In this document: in pieces, positions 24,177-33,308 of the stretch
How positions within the stretch are numbered: the first letter of the stretch is position 1
Layout of the letters: each line of letters begins with the position of its first letter
NCBI RefSeq assembly: GCF_029688865.1
Contig: NZ_JARUKV010000001.1
Coordinates: forward strand, 62,001-126,000
Origin: Natronococcus sp. A-GB7
GTDB lineage: Archaea > Halobacteriota > Halobacteria > Halobacteriales > Natrialbaceae
DNA length: 64,000 nt
Direction of reading: 5' to 3'
Program-made: the position numbers and the translations under genes
The notes under the pieces: generated by a model
The model's input: the letters and a program-made list of their open reading frames with translations, nothing else
Databases searched by the model: none
What the model was told of the DNA's origin: nothing

Positions 24177-26456
24177 ATGTCACGAGACTCGTTCGTCCGA
24201 TCGCTAGAAGGGTTGAGCGGCGACGACACCGACGCCGTCGGCGGCAAGAGCGCGAACCTCGGCGAACTCGCCGACCTCGACGTCCCCGTCCTGCCGGGAT
24301 TCACGACGACCGCGTCGGCCTACGACTACTACGTCGAGGAGACCGGCATCCACGCCGAGATCGAGTCGCAACTCGAGGGGCTGGACGTCGACGACGTCGC
24401 GGACCTCCAGCGACGCGGCGAGCGGATCAGGCGCACGATTTCGGAGGCGTCGATGCCGCCGGCACTCGAGTCGGTGATCCGCGAGCGGTACGTCGAACTG
24501 GGCGACGAACTCGGGATCGACGATCCGGAGGTCGCGGTCAGGAGTTCCGCGACCGCGGAGGACCTCCCGGAGGCCTCCTTCGCCGGCCAGCAGGAGACGT
24601 TTCTCAACGTCGCCGGCGAGACGGAACTGCTCGAGTCGATCAAACACTGTTTCGCCTCGCTGTTTACCGACCGCGCGATCGTCTACCGCGAGAACAACGA
24701 CTTCGACCACTTCGACGTCAAACTCGCCTGCGCGGTTCAGAAGATGGGCCGGGCGGACCTGGCCTCGTCGGGCGTCCTGTTCACGCTCGACCCCGATACG
24801 GGGTTCGACGAGGTCGTCACGATCGAGGCCGCCTACGGCTTCGGCGAACCGATCGTCCAGGGCGTCGTCGACCCCGACCGGTACGTCGTCTTCAAGCCGA
24901 CGACGGGTATCGTCGAGAAGGAGTGCGGCGGCAAGGCCCAGCGGATGGTCCGCCGAAACGGGGGCACCAAACTCGAGTCGGTGCCGGAGGAAAAACGAGC
25001 GGAGTTCGCGCTCTCGGACGATCGAATCCGCGAACTGGCACAGTACGCGACCCGGATCGAGGACCACTTCGGGACGCCACAGGACATCGAGTGGCTCGTC
25101 GACGGGGACCTCGACGAACTGTTCGTCGTTCAGGCCAGGCCCGAGACGGTCCACGGGGCAGCCGAGGGGAACGTCCTCCGCACGTACAGCCTCGAGGAGA
25201 CCGACGAGCCACTGCTCGAGGGGGTTGCGATCGGGAACGCGATCGGAAGCGGCACCGTTCGCGTGCTCTCGGACCACCGGGAGATGGATCAGGTCGAGGA
25301 GGGCGACGTCCTCGTCACCGAGATGACCGACCCCGACTGGGTGCCGGTGATGAAGCGCGCGAGCGCCATCGTCACCGATAGAGGGGGCAAGACCTCTCAC
25401 GCCGCGATCGTCTCCCGCGAACTGGGCATCCCCGCGATCGTTCGGACCGGAGCGGCGACGGAGTCGCTGTCGAACGGCGATACCGTCACCGTCGACTGCG
25501 CGGCCGACACCGGTCGCGTCTACGAGGGCGAACTCGAGTACGACGTCACCGAGGAGGTCGTCGACGACCTCCCCACAACCGACACCGACGTCAAGTTGAT
25601 CCTCGGCGATCCCGGGCGGGCGTTCGCGCTCGCGAACCTCCCCGTCGACGGCGTCGGCCTGGCCCGTGAGGAGTTCATCGTCACCTCCCACGTCGGCTCC
25701 CACCCGCTCGAGTTGCTCGAGCGCGGCGAGGAGGAGCAGTTCGTCGATGCCCTCCGGACGGGGATCGCGAAGATCGGCGCCGCGTTCTACCCCGACGAGG
25801 TCATCTTCCGGCTCAGCGACTTCAAGACCGACGAGTACCGCAACCTCGAGGGCGGCTGGAAGTACGAACCCGAGGAGGCGAACCCGATGCTCGGCTGGCG
25901 CGGCGCCTCCCGGTACTACGACGAGGCGTTCCGGGACGCGTTCCGCCTCGAGTGCGAGGCGCTCCGACAGGTTCGCGAGGAGGTTGGACTCGACAACGTC
26001 ATCGTGATGGTCCCGTTCTGCCGAACGCCCGAGGAGGGCGGGCGCGTGCTCGAGATCATGGACGAGTACGGCCTCTCGAGCGACGAGATGGACGTCTACG
26101 TGATGGCTGAACTCCCCGCGAACATCGTGCTCGCGGATCGGTTCGCGGATCTGTTCGACGGGTTCTCGATCGGCTCGAACGATCTCACACAGCTGACGCT
26201 GGGCGTCGATCGCAACTCGGAGAAACTCGCGCCGCTGTTCGACGAGACCGACGACTCGGTGACGCGGTCGATCAGTTCGCTCATCGAGGAGGCCCACCGT
26301 CACGACCGACCGGTCGGCATCTGCGGCGACGCGCCCTCGACGATTCCGGAGTACACCGAATTCCTGCTCGAGGAAGGCATCGACTCGATTTCGGTCTCGC
26401 CGGACGTCGCGGTGGAGACGATGCTGACGGTCTCGGAGTTCGAATCCTCGGAGTAG
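24177..26456 (+). CDS. ppsA: Phosphoenolpyruvate synthase
   Basis: A 759-residue enzyme converting pyruvate, ATP and water to PEP, AMP and phosphate. In order: the N-terminal ATP-grasp domain (VGGKSANLGEL, VRSSATAEDLPEASFAGQQ), the phosphohistidine domain with H408 in GGKTSHAAIV, and the C-terminal PEP/TIM-barrel domain with DGVGLAREEFI, FRLSDFKTDEYRNLEGG, NPMLGWRG, SIGSNDLTQL and GICGDAPS. The ATG at 24177 fits the MSRDSFVRSL start and lies 105 nt from divergent pfkC. Gluconeogenic counterpart to the kinase next door. Confidence 0.96.
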   Translation: MSRDSFVRSLEGLSGDDTDAVGGKSANLGELADLDVPVLPGFTTTASAYDYYVEETGIHAEIESQLEGLDVDDVADLQRRGERIRRTISEASMPPALESVIRERYVELGDELGIDDPEVAVRSSATAEDLPEASFAGQQETFLNVAGETELLESIKHCFASLFTDRAIVYRENNDFDHFDVKLACAVQKMGRADLASSGVLFTLDPDTGFDEVVTIEAAYGFGEPIVQGVVDPDRYVVFKPTTGIVEKECGGKAQRMVRRNGGTKLESVPEEKRAEFALSDDRIRELAQYATRIEDHFGTPQDIEWLVDGDLDELFVVQARPETVHGAAEGNVLRTYSLEETDEPLLEGVAIGNAIGSGTVRVLSDHREMDQVEEGDVLVTEMTDPDWVPVMKRASAIVTDRGGKTSHAAIVSRELGIPAIVRTGAATESLSNGDTVTVDCAADTGRVYEGELEYDVTEEVVDDLPTTDTDVKLILGDPGRAFALANLPVDGVGLAREEFIVTSHVGSHPLELLERGEEEQFVDALRTGIAKIGAAFYPDEVIFRLSDFKTDEYRNLEGGWKYEPEEANPMLGWRGASRYYDEAFRDAFRLECEALRQVREEVGLDNVIVMVPFCRTPEEGGRVLEIMDEYGLSSDEMDVYVMAELPANIVLADRFADLFDGFSIGSNDLTQLTLGVDRNSEKLAPLFDETDDSVTRSISSLIEEAHRHDRPVGICGDAPSTIPEYTEFLLEEGIDSISVSPDVAVETMLTVSEFESSE

Positions 26457-26621
26457 TTCCGTGGCTCCGTTTCGGCCGGATGGGTGCGAGGGACTGGAGT
26501 GACGAATCCGCCTCGAAAGCGAACTGCCGGTACGGCCTATCTGCACCGGAATTCGAGCAGGGGCCGTGAGAACCGGAGCATCAGACAATGCGACGCCAAC
26601 AACCGCGGATACCGTCGTTGG

Positions 26622-26912
26622 CTACGCGACGAGCCCAGTGTCGATTGCGAGGGCGGCGAGAAGAACGAGACCGACGCCGCCGATTCGAACGGCTCCTGCG
26701 AGGACCGCTCGTTCCGCCGGAACCGATTCGGCGACGGCAAGTACGCTGAAAAACCAGCCCGCGGTCATCCAGCCGGAGTAACCGCGAACGAACGACAGCG
26801 TGAAGCAGGTAGCTGCCAGCAAAAAGAGGAGCCCGTTGGCCGGCCATCCGGCCGGCTCCTCGAATATCCACGCGAACCAGCGCGACCGTGACTCCGTTTT
26901 CGAACTCGCCAT
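26622..26912 (-). CDS. Small membrane protein, unknown
   Basis: A 96-residue protein with a polar N-terminus (MASSKTESRSRWFAWIFEEP) and three hydrophobic helices covering residues 25-95. A TATA-like TATAAAA (26938-26944, read as TTTTATA on the minus strand) lies about 28 nt upstream of the ATG, so the mRNA is probably leaderless. This also supports the start. The 165 nt between ppsA and this gene hold nothing recognisable. Confidence 0.65.
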   Translation of the reverse strand: MASSKTESRSRWFAWIFEEPAGWPANGLLFLLAATCFTLSFVRGYSGWMTAGWFFSVLAVAESVPAERAVLAGAVRIGGVGLVLLAALAIDTGLVA

Positions 26913-27131
26913 TGGTGGACAATTTGTGTCAGCAAGGTATAAAACCGGTTCGTCGAAGATCGACTCCCGGTTCAGTGAGTCGTGTTCCGACGATTGAACC
27001 ACTCGGACCGGCTCGTACACGACGCAGCCTCGAGCCGATCGTACTCGAGACAGCCCCGGTAGACGTCGCTGGTCCTCGATTCACCGAACGCGATCCGTCG
27101 ACCGCGAGCGATGCGCAAAACAGGGCTCGTC

Positions 27132-28001
27132 CTAGGCGAGCGCGTCCTCGAGGCGGTCGATCAGTTCGTCGTTGCCGACGTGTAGCGGCACGCGGTCGTG
27201 GAGGTCGTCGGGCTCGACCTCGAGGATCGACTGGCTCCCGTCCGAGGAGCTGCCGCCCGCGGTTTCGACGAGGTGCGCGATGGGGTTCCCCTCGAACTGC
27301 AGGCGGAGCTTGCCGCGGGGATTACCCTCGAGGGCGGGGTAGGCGAAGATCCCGCCGTAGGTGAGCACCTGGTTGACGTCGCCGATCATCGCGCCGCCGT
27401 AGCGGAGCTTGTGGTCCGGATCGGACTCGATCTCGCGGACGTAGGCCTCGAACTCGTCCGACCAGTGAGGGACGCGACCACCGAAACCGTAGACGAGGGG
27501 GTCCTCGGGGAGGCTGACGTCCTCGTCGACGACGCTGCGGTCGTCGTCCGTCAGCTCGTACTTCTCGACGACTCCGTCCCGGGCGAGGGCCATCGTCGTG
27601 ATCGGCCCGTAGAGCACCCAGCCCGAGGCGACGAGCGAGGTTCCCGGCGCGGGGAGGGGCTCGTCGTAGATCCCGAACACCGTCCCCATCGTGTTGTTCG
27701 ACTTGAGGTTCGAGGAGCCGTCGAGGGGATCGACGCCGACCGAGAGGCCGCCCTCGTCCCCGCAGTCGATCGTCTCGAGGCGCTCCTCGCTCGCGTACTG
27801 GCAGACCCCGTCGATCGACGAGATGCGGTCGGCGAGCAGGTCGTCGGCCCAGACGTCGGCCTCGGCCTGGGTCTCACCGCTGGGGTTCTCCGCGTCGGCG
27901 TCCTCTCGTCGGCCGACGAGGCCGTCCCTGATCTCGGGCGCCGACCCCGCGATCGTCTCGACCACCTCGTCGACCGCGCGACCGTCGTCGCGTCCGGTCA
28001 T
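27132..28001 (-). CDS. fbp: Class I fructose-1,6-bisphosphatase
   Basis: A 289-residue phosphatase. VGVDPLDGSSNLKSNNTMGTVFGIY is the metal-binding D-P-(L/I)-D-G-S-S signature (first part). LRYGGAMIGDVNQVL and GGIFAYPALEGNPRGKLRL are the substrate and C-terminal metal sites of the FBPase I family. It makes fructose-6-phosphate in gluconeogenesis. Its ATG overlaps the aldolase stop (27998-28001), so the two are translationally coupled. Paired with PfkC, the cell could run both directions of this step and would need regulation. Confidence 0.95.
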   Translation of the reverse strand: MTGRDDGRAVDEVVETIAGSAPEIRDGLVGRREDADAENPSGETQAEADVWADDLLADRISSIDGVCQYASEERLETIDCGDEGGLSVGVDPLDGSSNLKSNNTMGTVFGIYDEPLPAPGTSLVASGWVLYGPITTMALARDGVVEKYELTDDDRSVVDEDVSLPEDPLVYGFGGRVPHWSDEFEAYVREIESDPDHKLRYGGAMIGDVNQVLTYGGIFAYPALEGNPRGKLRLQFEGNPIAHLVETAGGSSSDGSQSILEVEPDDLHDRVPLHVGNDELIDRLEDALA

Positions 28002-28786
28002 TCCTCGAGGGCTGCGTCGGCGGTCTCCTCCTCGAAGATCACCCTCTCGAGGGCGTCGAGGATCCGCGTGGGGTTCTCGCGCTGCCAGACGTTGCGGCCG
28101 ACGGCCAGCCCCTTCGCGCCGGCGCTGACGGCGGACTCGACCGTCGAGAGGAACTCGTAGTCCGACGTCTTCGAGCCGCCGCTCATGACGACGTTCATAT
28201 CGCCTGCGGCCTTGCAGGCGTGTTCCATCGCCTCGGAGCTACCGGGGTACTTGACCTTCGCGATGTCGGCGCCCAGCTCGAGGCCGAGGCGGGTCGCGTA
28301 GGAGATGGTGCTCGGCTTGGTATCGTTTTTCAGCCCCTGGCCGCGGGGGTACGACCACATGACGACCGGGAGGTCGTGCTCGCGGGCGTCCTCCTGGACG
28401 TCGCGGAACTCCTCGGCCATCTCGACCTCGTGGTTCGAGCCGCCGTAGAGCGTGAAACCGATAGCGTCGGCGCCGAGTTCGGCCGCGTAGTCGACCGAAC
28501 AGTTTACGGCGGAGTCGTACTCGCCCATCCAGAGGTTCGAGGTGCCGTTTACCTTCAACAGGAGGTTGACGTCGTCCTCGTAGCTGGGGTAGTACCCCTC
28601 CGCGATCCCCTTCTGGACGGCCATGCAGGTGACGGCGTCGTGGGTCGCCGTCTCGAACACCGTCGACGGGTCGAGCTTCTCCGGGACGTCCTCGAAGTCG
28701 ACGGGACCGTGCTCGAGGCCGTGGTCCATCGCGAGAATCAGTGACTTGCCGTCGCGAACGATCGGAGAGTCGTCGATCGGAATCAT
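27998..28786 (-). CDS. fba: Class I (DhnA-type, archaeal) fructose-bisphosphate aldolase
   Basis: A 262-residue TIM-barrel aldolase. AMDHGLEHGP is the archaeal aldolase N-terminal signature, and ADIAKVKYPGS carries the Schiff-base lysine (K177 or K179). MSGGSKTSDYEFL and GLAVGRNVWQ form the phosphate-binding end. It splits or forms fructose-1,6-bisphosphate. A haloarchaeal TATATAT (28811-28817) sits 25-31 nt upstream of the ATG, predicting a nearly leaderless transcript with fbp. Confidence 0.95.
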   Translation of the reverse strand: MIPIDDSPIVRDGKSLILAMDHGLEHGPVDFEDVPEKLDPSTVFETATHDAVTCMAVQKGIAEGYYPSYEDDVNLLLKVNGTSNLWMGEYDSAVNCSVDYAAELGADAIGFTLYGGSNHEVEMAEEFRDVQEDAREHDLPVVMWSYPRGQGLKNDTKPSTISYATRLGLELGADIAKVKYPGSSEAMEHACKAAGDMNVVMSGGSKTSDYEFLSTVESAVSAGAKGLAVGRNVWQRENPTRILDALERVIFEEETADAALEE

Positions 28787-28810
28787 CTGTTAGACGGTCC
28801 ACCGTGTCGG

Positions 28811-28817
28811 TATATAT
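28811..28817 (-). promoter_or_regulatory. TATA box of fba-fbp
   Basis: TATATAT centred about 28 nt upstream of the fba start codon, on the minus strand side of the divergent region shared with the hydroxyacyl-CoA dehydrogenase gene. Confidence 0.55.
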
Positions 28818-28994
28818 CTCTGGTGGTCTACCTGATAAAAATTACTTACAGCCGTAGTAAGACTCACTCTCGGTCGACGATCGTTGGATACTATCCCCCT
28901 TCGAAGCCACAATAAATAATACGACGTCCCGGCTCCGGCGACGTCCCACACGATCGATCGGCACGTTTACGGCACCGATAAGCAAAGTCCGCCT

Positions 28995-29849
28995 ATGGTA
29001 CGCGATCAGATCGACCGGATCGGCGTCGTCGGCGCGGGAACGATGGGCAGCGGGATCGCACAGGTCGCCGCGACGACCGGGTACGACGTCGTGCTCCGAG
29101 ACATCGAACGGGAGTTCGTCGAGAGCGGGTTCGAGACGATCGAGGACAGCCTCGGTCGCCTCGAGCACCGCGACGCCCTCGAGGAGGATCCCGAGACGAT
29201 TCGCGGTCGGATCGAGGGGACGACCGCCATCGACGAACTCGGCGACTGCGACCTCGTCGTCGAGGCCGCCCTCGAGGAGATGGACGTCAAACAGGAGATC
29301 TTCGCGGAGCTGGAGCGAGTCTGCGACGAGGACGTGTTGCTCGCGACGAACACGAGCACCCTCTCGATCACGACGATCGCCTCCGAACTCGACCGCCCGG
29401 AGCGGGTGATCGGCCTGCACTTCATGAACCCCGTCCCGATCATGGAGGGCGTCGAGGTCGTCGTCGGCGAGAAGACGACCGACGACGCGACCGAACTGGC
29501 CCACGACCTCGCCGAGGAGCTGGGCAAGACGACCTGGGAGTCCGACGACAAGCCCGGTTTCGTCACGAATCGGATCCTGATGCCCTGGATCAACGAGGGG
29601 ATCCGGGCCTACGACGAGGGCGTCGCGACGAAAGAAGACATCGACGCGGGGATGGAACTCGGCACGAACGTCCCGATGGGGCCGCTGACGCTGGCCGATC
29701 ACATCGGCCTCGACATCTGTCTCCACGCCTCCGAGACCCTCCACGAGGAGCTCGGCGATCGGTACAAGCCGGCCTACCTGCTCAAGCGGAAGGTCGAGGC
29801 CGGCGACCTCGGGAAGAAGACGGGCGAGGGGTTCTACGAGTACGAGTGA
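28995..29849 (+). CDS. 3-hydroxyacyl-CoA dehydrogenase
   Basis: A 284-residue short-form 3-hydroxybutyryl-CoA dehydrogenase-like enzyme. It has the NAD site IGVVGAGTMGSGIAQVAA, the catalytic H in GLHFMNPVPIMEGVEVV, and the C-terminal domain GFVTNRILMPWINEG. It oxidises L-3-hydroxyacyl-CoA with NAD+. No hydratase domain is fused. Divergent from fba; other fatty-acid genes (acyl-CoA dehydrogenase at 31595) are nearby. Confidence 0.93.
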   Translation: MVRDQIDRIGVVGAGTMGSGIAQVAATTGYDVVLRDIEREFVESGFETIEDSLGRLEHRDALEEDPETIRGRIEGTTAIDELGDCDLVVEAALEEMDVKQEIFAELERVCDEDVLLATNTSTLSITTIASELDRPERVIGLHFMNPVPIMEGVEVVVGEKTTDDATELAHDLAEELGKTTWESDDKPGFVTNRILMPWINEGIRAYDEGVATKEDIDAGMELGTNVPMGPLTLADHIGLDICLHASETLHEELGDRYKPAYLLKRKVEAGDLGKKTGEGFYEYE

Positions 29850-29916
29850 CGGCCCCGCCGTCGATCCGACGGCATGCGCGGCAAGCTTTTTACAGGACGG
29901 CGAGAACGGTCGACCG

Positions 29917-30348
29917 ATGCCCGGCTACAGCCGTCGGCAGCTCCTCGGTGTGGGTGCGGCCGGCGCCGGGACGGTCCTCGCGGGCGGGTACGGATGGAAC
30001 CAGTACGCGACGCGCCACCATCTCCGCTTTCGTCCGCTCGAGGCCGTCAACGAGACGGCCGACCCCCTCACGCTCGAGTTCGCCGTCGAGGGGAACGGAA
30101 TCGAAGCCCAGCGGACGGTCCGGCTGGCGCCGGCCGGCGAGGAGGGGGCGACGCATCTTCCGGGTCGATGGATAAAGAGCGCAGCCGAGTGGACCGTCAG
30201 CGCCGAGTACGAGGGTGAGACGCTCGAGATCCGGGCCAGCGAGATCACCGAGCGACTCGAGGGGGCGGGTTGGGGGCCGGACTGTGCGCGCGTCGCGCTG
30301 GTCGTGACGGCGACCGGCGAGCTGGAGGCGCGGGTCGGGCCCTGTTAG
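29917..30348 (+). CDS. Tat-exported protein, unknown
   Basis: A 143-residue protein opening MPGYSRRQLLGVGAAGAGTV, a twin-arginine signal with a hydrophobic Ala/Gly stretch and no lipobox cysteine. The mature part is a beta-rich domain with ADPLTLEFAVEGNG and a C-terminal GPC. Its stop overlaps the convergent squalene/phytoene synthase stop (30345-30348). No family recognised. Confidence 0.65.
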   Translation: MPGYSRRQLLGVGAAGAGTVLAGGYGWNQYATRHHLRFRPLEAVNETADPLTLEFAVEGNGIEAQRTVRLAPAGEEGATHLPGRWIKSAAEWTVSAEYEGETLEIRASEITERLEGAGWGPDCARVALVVTATGELEARVGPC

Positions 30349-31391
30349 CGGTGCAGCGGTTTCTCGGCCATTTCCTGGCGGAGATCGCGGAGCTGAGAGC
30401 GGGAGACGCCGTCCTCGAACTGTTGGATGACGGCGAACACCTCGGCGCGGGAGATCTTCACGTCGCCCTCGCGGACGACGTCTTCGGGTCGTTCCTGGAG
30501 TTCCCGCAGGGTGCCGACCGCGAGCAGGTAGGGGATCGCCCACGCCGAGAGCCGGTTGCCGTGGCGCTCGGGGACGACCTCGAGGTAGCGGTGGGCATCG
30601 TCGAGGTAGTTCTCCGCGCGGCCGGTCACTCGCTGGATGACGTTGGTGACGCCGCGCTGGTTGTCGGGTGCGGTGACGGCGTCGGCGTCGACGTTCTCCT
30701 CGGCGAGCCACTCCTCGGGGAGGTAGACGTTGTTCTCCTCGTGGTAGTCGCTCTCGACGTCCTTGGCGATGTTGACGAGCTGCAGGAGGAGGGCGAACGA
30801 ACGGGCGTTCTTGCGCATCTCCTCGGCCCGGTCGGGCGAGGCGCTGCGGGCGACCAGCCCCGTGATCAGGGTACCGACGGTGCCGGCGGCGTACCAGCAG
30901 TACTCCTCGAGCTCCTCTAAGGTCTGCAGGCGCAGGCCGCCCTCGTCGGCGTACCGATCCGTGAACATCGCCATCCCGTCGACGAGCTCCCGGACCGGGT
31001 CGCGCATGATCTCCCGGGGCTCCTCGTCGAGCGCCTCGAAGGTTCGCAAGACGCGTGGCGTCTCCGCGACGACCTCCCAGTCGGCGTTTGGCTCCTCCGG
31101 GATCCAGGGTTCGACGTCGGCCATGAACTGCTCGACCTCGAGGGGGTCGGCCGGATCGAGCAGTCGGTCGTACGCGTTCAACAGCTCGGTCTGGGTCTCG
31201 GCCGGAACGTGACCCGCGTCCTCGATCGTGTCGGCGACGCGACAGAGGAGATAGCCGAGGCAGATGTGTCTCGCCATCGGTTCGTCGAGGCGATCGATCG
31301 TGATCGAGAAGGTCCGAGAGACCCCGTGTACCGCCTCGTAGCACCACTCGAGGTCGGTATCGAGGTTTGTTTCAGGCTGGCCCGTTGTCAT
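30345..31391 (-). CDS. Squalene/phytoene synthase
   Basis: A 348-residue trans-isoprenyl diphosphate head-to-head condensing enzyme. It has the two Asp-rich motifs DTIED (D54-D58) and DVESD (D211-D215) that bind the diphosphate metals, and YCWYAAGTVGTLIT between them. It makes squalene from farnesyl diphosphate or phytoene from geranylgeranyl diphosphate; both occur in haloarchaea (menaquinone/carotenoid context). The first motif region, LLCRVADTIED, looks slightly more like squalene synthases, but I cannot decide. It is divergent from acyl-CoA dehydrogenase. Confidence 0.9.
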   Translation of the reverse strand: MTTGQPETNLDTDLEWCYEAVHGVSRTFSITIDRLDEPMARHICLGYLLCRVADTIEDAGHVPAETQTELLNAYDRLLDPADPLEVEQFMADVEPWIPEEPNADWEVVAETPRVLRTFEALDEEPREIMRDPVRELVDGMAMFTDRYADEGGLRLQTLEELEEYCWYAAGTVGTLITGLVARSASPDRAEEMRKNARSFALLLQLVNIAKDVESDYHEENNVYLPEEWLAEENVDADAVTAPDNQRGVTNVIQRVTGRAENYLDDAHRYLEVVPERHGNRLSAWAIPYLLAVGTLRELQERPEDVVREGDVKISRAEVFAVIQQFEDGVSRSQLRDLRQEMAEKPLHR

Positions 31392-31563
31392 CTACTCGAT
31401 ACGGTTTGGTTCCCATCCCGGAAAAACGCCGCGGTCGCGGCGCGTCGTTCCGTTACGGATTCTCGCGGAGCCGACCGGTCACCGAATCCGACCGGAGCGA
31501 TCGACCCGTCGCCCGAAAACGCCGAACGACGCGCTCGGAGTCGACGTCCTCGCGGAGAGACAA

Positions 31564-31573
31564 TAATAAATAA
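31564..31573 (+). promoter_or_regulatory. TATA box of acyl-CoA dehydrogenase
   Basis: AATAAATAAT centred about 26 nt upstream of the ATG at 31595, predicting a leaderless mRNA. Confidence 0.55.
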
Positions 31574-31594
31574 TCAACCTCGCAATATCTGCGT

Positions 31595-32740
31595 ATGGAG
31601 TTTGCACTCTCGGCCGAGCAGCGCCAGATTCGGGAGATGGTCTCGGAGTTCGTCGACGAGGAGATCGTCCCCGTCGCGAGCGAGATCGATCACGACGACG
31701 AGTTCCCCGCCGACCTCGTCGACGAGATGGCCGAACTCGGGCTGATGGGGATGCCGTTCCCCGAGGAGTACGGCGGTGCCGGACTGGATTATCACTCCTA
31801 TGCGATCGGCCTCGAGGAGATCTCGCGGGGCTCGGGCGGCCTGGGAACGGTCGTCGCCGCCCACATCTCGCTCGCCGGAAACATGCTCTACGAGTTCGGC
31901 GACGAGGCCCAAAAAGAGGAGTACCTGACGCCGCTGGCCGAAGGAAGCGACGTCGGCGCGTTCGCGCTCTCGGAGGCCGGCGCGGGTAGCGACGTCCCGG
32001 CGATGGAGACCACCGCCGAGAAAGAGGGCGACGAGTACGTTATCGACGGCGGCAAGCTCTGGATCTCGAACGGTTCGGTCGCAGATACCGTTACCGTCTT
32101 CGCCAAGACCGATCCCGACGCGGGCAACAAGGGGATCTCGTCGTTCGTCGTCCGCCCCGGCGAGGACGACGGCTTCCACGTCGAGGGCACCGAGGAGAAA
32201 CTCGGCGACAAGGGCTGTCCGACCGCGGAACTGCGCTTCGACGGTCTCCGGATTCCCGAGGACCGCCTACTCGGCGAAGAGGGAGAGGGGTTCGTCCAGG
32301 CCCTGAAGACCCTAAACGGCGGACGGATTACCATCGCGGCTCGCGGCGTCGGCATCGCCCGCGCGGCCTTAGACGAGGCCCGCGACTACGCCAACGAGCG
32401 CGAGCAGTTCGACCAGCCGATCGGCGAGTTCCAGGCGATCAAGCACAAGCTCGCGGATATGGACACGAAGATCCAGGCCGCCAAGCTGCTGATGCACAAG
32501 GCCGCGGACAAGAAGATCCGCGGCGAGGACTACATCAAGGCCTCGGCGCAGGCCAAGCTGTACGCCTCCGAGGTGAGCCGCGAGGTCGCAAACGAGGGAA
32601 TTCAGATCCACGGCGGCTACGGCTACACGAAGGACTTCCCCGCCGAGCGGTTCTACCGCGACGCCAAACTCAACGAGATCTACGAGGGGACGAGCGAGGT
32701 GCTGCGGAACACGATCGGCGATCAGGTCCTCGAGGAGTGA
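31595..32740 (+). CDS. Acyl-CoA dehydrogenase
   Basis: A 381-residue FAD-dependent acyl-CoA dehydrogenase. It has AFALSEAGAGSD (FAD/substrate signature 1), the loop LWISNGSVADTVTVFAKT, QFDQPIGEFQAIKHKLADM (signature 2), and QIHGGYGYTKDFPAERFYRDAKLNEIYEGTSEV near the C-terminus. The catalytic base is in YEGTSEV, as in short-chain enzymes. It introduces a 2,3-double bond into acyl-CoA. Chain-length preference is not readable. Confidence 0.95.
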   Translation: MEFALSAEQRQIREMVSEFVDEEIVPVASEIDHDDEFPADLVDEMAELGLMGMPFPEEYGGAGLDYHSYAIGLEEISRGSGGLGTVVAAHISLAGNMLYEFGDEAQKEEYLTPLAEGSDVGAFALSEAGAGSDVPAMETTAEKEGDEYVIDGGKLWISNGSVADTVTVFAKTDPDAGNKGISSFVVRPGEDDGFHVEGTEEKLGDKGCPTAELRFDGLRIPEDRLLGEEGEGFVQALKTLNGGRITIAARGVGIARAALDEARDYANEREQFDQPIGEFQAIKHKLADMDTKIQAAKLLMHKAADKKIRGEDYIKASAQAKLYASEVSREVANEGIQIHGGYGYTKDFPAERFYRDAKLNEIYEGTSEVLRNTIGDQVLEE

Positions 32741-32744
32741 TCGA

Positions 32745-32960
32745 CTACTCCGCGTTCGGTTCAGCGTTCTCGTCCGTGTCCGCCGTCGACGACGTCATCG
32801 CGTAGGGAATCGTGACGGCGGCCAGGATCGCCGCTCCGAACACCGATCCGAAGATCGCGTCCGAACCGAGCGCGGTCGCGAGGCCCAGCGCGGCGCCCAC
32901 GAGTATCACGAGCAGCAGGATGATCGCGTTCAACTGTCGCTTCAGCTGAGTGTCAACCAT
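32745..32960 (-). CDS. Small membrane protein, unknown
   Basis: A 71-residue protein, MVDTQLKRQLNAIILLLVIL start, with two hydrophobic helices (residues 11-31 and 36-55) and a polar Thr/Asp/Glu tail. It is convergent with the acyl-CoA dehydrogenase, only 4 nt away. The ATG at 32958-32960 is chosen because upstream codons are Arg-rich and out of character. Similar two-helix proteins with this start are common in haloarchaea, but function is unknown. Confidence 0.65.
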   Translation of the reverse strand: MVDTQLKRQLNAIILLLVILVGAALGLATALGSDAIFGSVFGAAILAAVTIPYAMTSSTADTDENAEPNAE

Positions 32961-32989
32961 ACCTACTTCTATACGATCGAACACATATG

Positions 32990-33277
32990 CTATTCGGCCG
33001 TCTCCTCGAGACACGTCCGAACCCACTCGCCGTGGTCGTGAACCCGCCGCTCGCCCGCCTCGGTCAGCGCGTAGACGTCGTGGAGCCCCTCCGTTCGCTT
33101 CTCGACGAACCCCGTCTCGACCAGCGCCGACAGCGAGCCGTAGAACGACTTCGGATCGAGACGGTCGTCGTAGTGGGACTCGAGGCGGGACTTGAGTTGC
33201 TGGCCGCGCAGTTCGCCCTCGGCCGCGAGCAGGAAACAGAGATCCCGGCGGCGGCCGCTCTGAAGCCACTTGCTCAT
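32990..33277 (-). CDS. PadR-like winged-helix transcriptional regulator
   Basis: A 95-residue protein fitting the minimal PadR/helix-turn-helix length. LCFLLAAEGELRGQQLKSRL and LDPKSFYGSLSALVETGFVEKRTEGLHDVYALTEAGERRV form the winged helix, with the typical 'FYGSLsaLve.GfV' recognition part and 'YaLTeaGe'. It lies 30 nt upstream of the small membrane protein gene and could be cotranscribed with it. Confidence 0.8.
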   Translation of the reverse strand: MSKWLQSGRRRDLCFLLAAEGELRGQQLKSRLESHYDDRLDPKSFYGSLSALVETGFVEKRTEGLHDVYALTEAGERRVHDHGEWVRTCLEETAE

Positions 33278-33308
33278 ACCGGGCGATCGATCCGCGCTCG
33301 CTCGAGGG

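Noticed and set aside
24204-26588. Very long open frame antisense to ppsA
   Set aside because: Composition is typical of the antisense of a GC-rich codon-biased gene, and the sense frame encodes an intact PEP synthase. Similar long antisense frames lie opposite the molybdoenzyme subunits (619-5349), the alpha-glucosidase and the second glutamate dehydrogenase.
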